A DNA stretch of 25,161 bases from a virus: IMG/VR virus record IMGVR_UViG_3300045950_000135, positions 1-25,161 of that record, one strand, 5' to 3'. Below are positions 20,628 to 25,161 of the stretch, one piece after another (the first letter of the stretch is position 1; every line of letters starts with the position of its first letter). The notes below the pieces were generated by a model. It was not told the origin of the DNA. It saw only the letters and a list, made by a program, of their open reading frames with translations, and did no database searches. The translations under genes were made by a program, and so were the position numbers.

Positions 20628-21674
20628 CTACGCCTTGAAGCTCAGCACGATCTGGCCCAGCTCTTCGACCAGGTCCTCGGTGATCTGAGCGCCGCCGGTC
20701 ACGTCCAGCAGCCGGCCCAGGGCCTTAACCAACTGGCGAATACCGCGCTTGGCGCCGGTGTCGCACAGCAACCGCCTGGCCGCCGGCGTCGCGTTGATCC
20801 GCGCCAAGAACACATGCGCTTCCTCGTTGCTCAGACCGCTTAAGCGCACGTAATACCCGATGCGGTCGCGCAGCCGGGCCATTTCCGGCCGGTCCTCGGC
20901 ATAGAGGAGTATCTTTTCCGCCAGCACCTCATTGCCCACGAGCACAACACCCACTCGGGCCTTGTCGTAGATCGCCCGTACCGTCTCCAGCACGACGTCA
21001 TTCTTCATCAGGTCCGCCTCGTCATAGACCAGGAGGCGGGGCTGCTGCTTCAGGCTCTTTACGATCCGCTTCAGCAGCATGGCCGAGGAGCCGTAATCCT
21101 TCAAGCCCAGTGCCTCCGCCGTATCCGCCAGGATGCTCCGCTTCGTGCTGGTGGTGTCGCACGTGATGCACACCATCGGCACGGCGGCCCGCTTCTCATA
21201 CTCCTCAAGCGCGAAGCTCTTGCCCGCGCCTGGGTCGCCGGTGATGACGCCCATCTCAACAGAGTCGTGGCACTTCTTGCATACGCCCCAGATGCGTTCC
21301 AGGTCCCGTGTGGGCACCAGCCCCAACTCCCGAATTGACCTCATCCAGCCTTCCGCCGGGAGCTTGTCCGTGTCCGGCGCCGGCGCCGTCTCGTCGTCAA
21401 CCGTCCCATCCATAGCGATAGCGCTATTGCCCTCTTGCCAATAGCCAGTGCTTTTGAGATAATCCCGAATGAGAGGCTCCAGCGTGCGCGCGCTTGAGTA
21501 TTTGCCGTGCAAATACTGGCTGACGGCGCTCCGGTGCTTGCCGATGGCCCGGGCGACGTCCGCCACACTGGTGCCCTCTTCCGCTACCACCCTGTGCAGC
21601 AACCGCCGCTCCGGACTCCAACCATTCTGCTGCTGATAGATCTCCACTGCGGTTTGCTCCAGCGCCTGACCCAC
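20628..21674 (-). CDS. MuB-type target-selection ATPase
   Basis: A 348-residue protein starting at GTG, with AAAGGGGG upstream. Residues about 35-58 (TSVADVARAIGKHRSAVSQYLHGKYS) form an N-terminal HTH as in Mu B. Walker A GDPGAGKS is at 146-153 and Walker B LLVYDEAD at 214-221. The C-terminal 'RDRIGYYVRLSGLSNEEAHVFLARI' and 'RGIRQLVKALGRLL' complete an AAA+ ATPase. MuB binds target DNA, stimulates MuA and gives immunity to self-insertion. It follows MuA by 30 bases, the Mu order. Confidence 0.95.
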   Translation of the reverse strand: MGQALEQTAVEIYQQQNGWSPERRLLHRVVAEEGTSVADVARAIGKHRSAVSQYLHGKYSSARTLEPLIRDYLKSTGYWQEGNSAIAMDGTVDDETAPAPDTDKLPAEGWMRSIRELGLVPTRDLERIWGVCKKCHDSVEMGVITGDPGAGKSFALEEYEKRAAVPMVCITCDTTSTKRSILADTAEALGLKDYGSSAMLLKRIVKSLKQQPRLLVYDEADLMKNDVVLETVRAIYDKARVGVVLVGNEVLAEKILLYAEDRPEMARLRDRIGYYVRLSGLSNEEAHVFLARINATPAARRLLCDTGAKRGIRQLVKALGRLLDVTGGAQITEDLVEELGQIVLSFKA

Positions 21675-21704
21675 AACAACTCCCCCTTTGATAGAATTTG
21701 GAAC

Positions 21705-23927
21705 CTAGATTTCACTGCCCGCCTTGCGCAAGAAGTCATCGAACCGGCTTCCGGCCGCCTTCTTCCGGGTCGCCTTGGCCTCTCCGGCCGGCAGCCGCTT
21801 GTCCTCTTTCTCCTTGGCCCGGGCCGCCTGCTCGAACCCCGTGATGTAGCGGGTGCCAGGCTTCTTGTCGCCGTCGATTTCGCCGCTGGTCATCGCCGGC
21901 CCGGCCGCCTGGCGCGCCCTGGCCACCGCCTCGACGCTTTGCTTCCCGGACTCCTTAAGCCGCCGTTTCAAGTCCTTCTTCCGGGCGGCGTTGGCCTTGC
22001 GGATCGCCGCGATGTCGTCTTTGGACGCCTCCCAGCTTAAGAGTTCCGCGTTGGTCGCCGTGCAGATCTCGCGGCCGGTCTTCGGGTCAAAGACCCGTAT
22101 CTCCCCGAGCCGGTTGGGATCGTAGCGGATGGCCACCTTCCGGCCCACGTACTTGTCCATCAGCAGTTCGTGCTTGTAGTAGCGCGGCCGCCCCCGGATA
22201 CCGAACCGCTGAATGCCGCTGGCGGAAACGGTGGCCTTCTCCACATCCATCAGGCAGATGTCCAAGGCGCGCAACTCCGGCATCCCGGCCCGAGCTTTGG
22301 ATGTTGACTCGTATTTTTGGATCGGGGTCATTCCCAAGGCGCTGTGTACCGTGTTGTGGTACCGGTGGATATACATCTCAACCAAAAAGGCCGCTTCCTC
22401 AACATCAAGCAATTCACCACGTGCCGCCATCTGTTTCTCATCAAGATCGTGCGGCCGCTGCTTGTTGTCCTTGCCGCAGTAACTCGGCAGGTCGCGGTCA
22501 AACTGGTTCGCCAGCGTGCCGTACCAGCGCTCCTTGTGCGCTTTAGCCCATGGCGAATACTTTGTGCAGAATTGGGGCTTGATGCCCAGTGATTCGCAGG
22601 CACCGCGAACCTCGCGGGAATACTCAAAACCTGGATGTGCAGCACGGGTCTTAAGCTTGGACTTATAATCCTCGCCGTTGTCTATGTACAGCACAGAAGG
22701 CAGGCCGCTGAAGGGTAGCTCCTGGCCGGCACAGCCGGCGATTTCCTCCCAGTCCCAGTCCAGGCTGTCCAGGTGCAACCGCAAGGCCGGGCTGACCTCC
22801 CGGTCCCAGCACGGCAGCCGTTTGTGCCAGATACCGTGCCGCAGTGCCAGAGCAATGGTCCGGCCGTTCGCCTGAATAGAGAGGGACCAGCCAACGATCA
22901 CCCGCGAGCATACATCCATCCAGCTTGTCAACCAGGGCCGTACCGGCCGGCCGTTGTAAATGATAAAGAAGTCCATTCGCCGGTGGTCGCCCATCCACAC
23001 TTGGTTCACAAAGTCCGGCTCCTTGCGGATGACCTTCTCGGCGAACCTTTTGTTGTATTCCTCTTCGCCTTCCTCGATCAGGCAAATCAGGCCCGGGTCC
23101 TCGTCGCGTTTTTCGCCTATGAGCCGATAAACGGTCGCCCGGCTGGGAGCCTTGATCCCCTGTTGACCGCAGAACTTCACGCACTTGTCATACACTTTGC
23201 TGACCTTGAGCGTGCCCCGGCCCGGGCGGTCGCGCCTGAGGTGGGTCGCCCAGGCGTACTCTTCCACTTCCGCCGGCACCGACCGGCGGACGGTGCCCAC
23301 GTGCAGCCTCGGGGGTACCTCCATCAGTCCCACCGTCCCCGCTTCCTGATATGTGTCCGCCCAGCGGTAAACTGTTTGCCACGTGACGCCGCACCGCGCG
23401 GCGATCTCCACCGCCGCCTGCTTCTTCTGGCCGCGCATGTCAACCGCCAGCAGCCCCCGTGCTGCTTCGGCCTTCATCTCCGCTGCCGCCAAGAGCACCT
23501 GGAAGCGCTCTTCGCCCACGAGCGCCTTGACCTCGGCCAGGTTCACCGGCCGGGCCGCCGGGGAAGCCGGTGCCGGCACCGATTCCGGCCGGTTCTGACT
23601 TTCCGGTTCTTCCGCCGGTGCCGGTACCGATTTCGGCTGATCCGGACTTTCCGGTTCTTCCGCCAGCGCTGGCACCGGTCCGGCCGCGGCTTCCCGCTCG
23701 GCCTCTTGCGCGTACCGCTGCTCATACCAGCGCTGCCGCGCCACCACAGAGAGAGAGGAGAGTGCAATCAGATAGCGCTGGCCGCCGTTACCGCCCCGGC
23801 CAGCCCTTTCGGTTTTGACTGTCCAGGTACCGGTCTTCGCCCTAGAGTGCGCAGCCTGGCGAGAGATCCCTTCAAGCTCCGCCGCCTGGCTGGTGGTCAG
23901 CCACGTCTCCCGCGCCGTCGGTTGCAC
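21705..23927 (-). CDS. MuA-type DDE transposase
   Basis: A 740-residue transposase starting at GTG, with GGAGG seven bases upstream. Residues 1-75 are a Mu A N-terminal winged helix ('WLTTSQAAELEGISRQAAHSRAKTGTW...RYLIALSSL'). Residues 85-121 are a repetitive Pro/Glu linker. HTH domains follow ('AAVEIAARCGVTWQTVYRWADTYQEAGTVGLM'). The catalytic core holds D314 (WMGDHRRMD), D416 (YIDNGEDYKSK) and E466 (KAHKERWYGTL). A Mu-type C-terminal basic region with long helices, expected to contact MuB and ClpX, ends the protein. The DDE triad is intact, so it looks active. Slightly longer than Mu A (663) because of the linker. Confidence 0.96.
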   Translation of the reverse strand: MQPTARETWLTTSQAAELEGISRQAAHSRAKTGTWTVKTERAGRGGNGGQRYLIALSSLSVVARQRWYEQRYAQEAEREAAAGPVPALAEEPESPDQPKSVPAPAEEPESQNRPESVPAPASPAARPVNLAEVKALVGEERFQVLLAAAEMKAEAARGLLAVDMRGQKKQAAVEIAARCGVTWQTVYRWADTYQEAGTVGLMEVPPRLHVGTVRRSVPAEVEEYAWATHLRRDRPGRGTLKVSKVYDKCVKFCGQQGIKAPSRATVYRLIGEKRDEDPGLICLIEEGEEEYNKRFAEKVIRKEPDFVNQVWMGDHRRMDFFIIYNGRPVRPWLTSWMDVCSRVIVGWSLSIQANGRTIALALRHGIWHKRLPCWDREVSPALRLHLDSLDWDWEEIAGCAGQELPFSGLPSVLYIDNGEDYKSKLKTRAAHPGFEYSREVRGACESLGIKPQFCTKYSPWAKAHKERWYGTLANQFDRDLPSYCGKDNKQRPHDLDEKQMAARGELLDVEEAAFLVEMYIHRYHNTVHSALGMTPIQKYESTSKARAGMPELRALDICLMDVEKATVSASGIQRFGIRGRPRYYKHELLMDKYVGRKVAIRYDPNRLGEIRVFDPKTGREICTATNAELLSWEASKDDIAAIRKANAARKKDLKRRLKESGKQSVEAVARARQAAGPAMTSGEIDGDKKPGTRYITGFEQAARAKEKEDKRLPAGEAKATRKKAAGSRFDDFLRKAGSEI
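23565..23675. repeat. In-frame 48-bp tandem repeat in the MuA-type gene
   Basis: Residues 90-105 and 106-121 of the transposase are two copies of a 16-residue unit (EEPES..-.P.SVPAPA), preceded by a partial VPALA. On DNA the units are 48 bp apart and nearly identical. The repeat length is a multiple of three, so copy number can change without breaking the frame. It forms a flexible linker between DNA-binding and catalytic parts. Confidence 0.85.
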
Positions 23928-23960
23928 CCATAACCCTCCTCTCTGCAGGCAAGTGCCTGA

Positions 23961-24254
23961 TTAGTCTTCTAGCCCGAAGTGCAATTTGTTGATTTTAATT
24001 GCTGCGTAGAGGCTTTCAGCCAGTCGGGCCACAGCGTCCTCATCCAACCCGATTGCGCATTGTTGGTCGATCTCGTGCAGTATCTCGTGAAGCAGTGATT
24101 GTTCCTGGCGGCTGTGACTCATAGCACCATCAATTCGTATCTTGTTTTCCAAATGATCTATCTCTGCCCGCCTCGGAACATGTTTGTTGACAATCTCCAC
24201 TATAGACACCTGAAATGAATGGCCGCCAATTCTTACATGTTGAGGAATTTTCAT
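23961..24254 (-). CDS. HExxH mini-metalloprotease-like protein, early copy
   Basis: A 97-residue protein from the ATG at 24254, which has GGGGGA six bases upstream; the frame opens at 24275. HEILH is at residues 56-60 after 'QSLL'. The start 'MKIPQHVRIG' and end 'GLDEDAVARLAESLYAAIKINKLHFG' align with the late copy at 3439-3729. Proteins of this type are short ImmA/IrrE- or SprT-like domains. Since it sits beside the transposase and near regulators, cleavage of a repressor is a reasonable guess, but no such substrate is visible. It is divergent from the YjzC-like gene. Confidence 0.75.
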   Translation of the reverse strand: MKIPQHVRIGGHSFQVSIVEIVNKHVPRRAEIDHLENKIRIDGAMSHSRQEQSLLHEILHEIDQQCAIGLDEDAVARLAESLYAAIKINKLHFGLED

Positions 24255-24276
24255 CCGCATTCCCCCGAAAAACATG

Positions 24277-24300
24277 TATAATTACTTCTAAGGAGGTGAT
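24277..24300 (+). promoter_or_regulatory. -10 box and strong ribosome site of the YjzC-like gene
   Basis: A perfect TATAAT at 24277-24282 is followed by AAGGAGGTGAT at 24290-24300, eight bases before the TTG start. The -35 is not convincing. The start of transcription would fall close to the ribosome site. The overlapping minus-strand sequence GTAATTATAC may serve the divergent operon. Confidence 0.5.
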
Positions 24301-24304
24301 TTCG

Positions 24305-24493
24305 TTGTCGAAGAAACCCACGCACAAACCGGGAAAAAAAGTCCCGCGCTCCGGTCAAGCTGAGATCATTGGGCCTCGTGGCCATCGGACCGGAGTTGAA
24401 AGAACCGTGGTCAAGGGTGAGCCTTTCCCGCCTACCCCGAAGCCTGGCCAAGGATACCAGATCGTTGATCCGACAAAACATAAAAAACCGTGA
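24305..24493 (+). CDS. YjzC-like small protein (phage cargo gene)
   Basis: A 62-residue basic protein and the only convincing plus-strand gene. It starts at TTG after AAGGAGGTGAT; the open frame extends upstream to 24215, but that part is non-coding. 'KPGKKVPRSGQAEIIGPRGHRTGVERTVVKGEPFPPTPKPGQGYQIVDPTKHK' matches the YjzC pattern I know: 'kPGqkvP.sG.y...G..g......v.l..Ge.FPpt...g..y.l.d.tkh'. Function of YjzC is not established; it is usually a host gene of Firmicutes. Here it has its own promoter and terminator and runs against the phage genes, the mark of a moron. Confidence 0.82.
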   Translation: MSKKPTHKPGKKVPRSGQAEIIGPRGHRTGVERTVVKGEPFPPTPKPGQGYQIVDPTKHKKP

Positions 24494-24514
24494 ACCTGAG
24501 TTTGCACAACCTCG

Positions 24515-24540
24515 GCCCCGGCAACGGGGCTTTTTGTTTT
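24515..24540 (+). terminator. Intrinsic terminator of the YjzC-like gene
   Basis: GCCCCG (24515-24520) and CGGGGC (24525-24530) form a six-base stem closed by a GCAA tetraloop (GNRA type), followed by TTTTTGTTTT. It lies 21 bases after the stop codon. On the minus strand no T-run follows, so it acts in one direction only and lets phage transcription pass. Confidence 0.9.
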
Positions 24541-24613
24541 GCCGGCAAAGGGATCGCCGCATTCTCATTGCCTCCTTAAAGTCGGTAACGGTCATTCTCA
24601 CAACTCCGCTGGT

Positions 24614-25018
24614 TCACCGCCGTTCCGCCTCACCCCCTTCCGGCGGGGGAACATACAGCCGCTTACCTTGCCGGAGTTTGCGCACCGCCCGGTAGATCGT
24701 CTGATACACCCCGATCCGCCAGCCCTGGGCGGCCGCTTCGCTCTGCAGCGCCCGGACCAACTGCGCCGTCTTCCATCCCGGATTGTCCGCGTACAACGAC
24801 TCCAGGTGGGCCAGCGCTTCCGGGTCGAAACCCGGATGGCGGCTTTGCTGGCCGGCGCCGGCCTCTCGGATTGCCTGTTCCAGCACCAATAGGTTGCGCT
24901 CCAGGTTGTGCAGGCGCCGGGACATCCGCTTCAACTCGGACAGAAACGGCCGCGCTGGGATGAGTATCTCCCGCGTTCCCGGGTCCACCTTGTCCGAATC
25001 AAACAATCTGACCTGCAC
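24614..25018 (-). CDS. Early helical hypothetical protein
   Basis: A 134-residue protein starting at GTG, with AAGGGGGTGA upstream. An N-terminal part ('MQVRLFDSDKVDPGTREILIPARPFLSELKRMSRRLHNLERNLLVLEQAI') contains a short coiled coil. The C-terminal half ('DPEALAHLESLYADNPGWKTAQLVRALQSEAAAQGWRIGVYQTIYRAVRKLRQGKRL') looks like a compact helical DNA-binding domain. I cannot name a family. It lies between a small HTH-like gene and the transposase, where Mu has ner; a regulatory role is possible. Its transcript would have to cross the antisense YjzC-like gene to reach the transposase. Confidence 0.6.
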   Translation of the reverse strand: MQVRLFDSDKVDPGTREILIPARPFLSELKRMSRRLHNLERNLLVLEQAIREAGAGQQSRHPGFDPEALAHLESLYADNPGWKTAQLVRALQSEAAAQGWRIGVYQTIYRAVRKLRQGKRLYVPPPEGGEAERR

Positions 25019-25047
25019 TGATTGTCACCCCCTTTTCGAGCCTGGGC

Positions 25048-25161
25048 TCACTGCCTTCTGGTCTTTGTGGGCAATTTTATCCCCAATTCCGTTGCGATCA
25101 GCTCTTTGTGTTTCTTGCCAGATACAGCTCCGTAGAGTGCCTCAGAAACGCGGGTTTCGCT
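25048..25161 (-). CDS. C-terminal fragment of a small HTH-like protein
   Basis: The last 37 codons of a gene running off the right edge: 'SETRVSEALYGAVSGKKH', then 'KELIATELGIKLPTKTRRQ' and TGA. 'TRVSEALYG..S..KHKELIA.ELG' reads as the second and third helices of a small HTH domain of the Ner/Cro type. Its position before the early operon would fit a Ner-like regulator or the repressor. Only part is visible, so the call is provisional. Confidence 0.5.
   Translation of the reverse strand, partial: SETRVSEALYGAVSGKKHKELIATELGIKLPTKTRRQ

Noticed and set aside
22773-23933. Plus-strand frame of about 386 codons opposite the transposase
   Set aside because: It mirrors the transposase coding frame and has the Arg/Pro/His bias of an antisense shadow.
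24251-24601. Minus-strand frame of 116 codons opposite the YjzC-like gene
   Set aside because: The plus-strand gene has a consensus ribosome site, family match and terminator. The minus frame reads through the terminator stem and overlaps the start of the next gene, although its first 20 residues follow a weak ribosome site.
1-25161. tRNA or rRNA genes and CRISPR arrays
   Set aside because: I saw no cloverleaf-like segment, no rRNA-like stretch and no regularly spaced 25-40 base repeats with unique spacers. The only regular repeats are the short phased boxes, the operator copies and the transposase linker.

Overview
The window lies entirely inside a transposable (Mu-like) myophage genome, most likely a prophage. 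It is written with the phage genes on the minus strand, so the genome reads from right to left. The host looks like a GC-rich Gram-positive Firmicute of the Moorella/Desulfotomaculum/Pelotomaculum type. Reasons are the strong AAGGAGG-type ribosome binding sites, frequent GTG and TTG starts, PBSX-like tail genes, an amidase with a copper-amine-oxidase-N-like C-terminus, and a YjzC-like gene. Species cannot be set from this sequence. Neither phage end, no att duplication and no host flank is visible.

Early region (25161 down to about 15425): the end of a small HTH-like protein, an unknown helical protein, and a plus-strand YjzC-like cargo gene with its own terminator. Next come a mini HExxH protein, the MuA-type DDE transposase and the MuB-type ATPase. 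A string of small early genes follows: a membrane protein, a DUF4031-like protein, a CxxC protein, a 29-residue membrane peptide, a membrane-anchored 3D-domain protein, a gene with a C15 tract just after its start codon, Mu Gam, a winged-helix protein, a zinc ribbon, GemA (Mu gp16) and a Mor-type activator.

Control region (15131-15424): this is the only gene-free stretch near 300 bp. It holds two direct copies and one inverted copy of a GACACGTTT element, a -10-like box without a recognisable -35, and a terminator-like hairpin. It has the layout of a Mor-dependent middle promoter.

Late region (15127 down to 1): Mu gp25/26-like proteins, a gp27-like small terminase, a NusG-family paralogue followed by a long RNA hairpin, a lysis cassette, large terminase, portal, and a MuF head protein carrying a C-terminal DUF6883-like domain with a translationally coupled DUF4926-like partner. 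A 220-bp regulatory gap contains six helically phased (G/A)CGTTA boxes. It sits just where Mu places late promoter PI. Then come protease/scaffold, cement protein, major capsid, connector and closure genes, a second HExxH mini-protein, tail completion, tail sheath, tail tube and the start of a tail chaperone.

Most interesting for follow-up are: the MuF-DUF6883/DUF4926 pair (a probable phage-carried polymorphic toxin with its immunity gene); the phased boxes with a candidate promoter; the NusG paralogue plus hairpin (possible processive antitermination replacing Mu C control); the C15 tract as a possible phase switch; and two paralogous HExxH proteins at opposite ends of the gene order.
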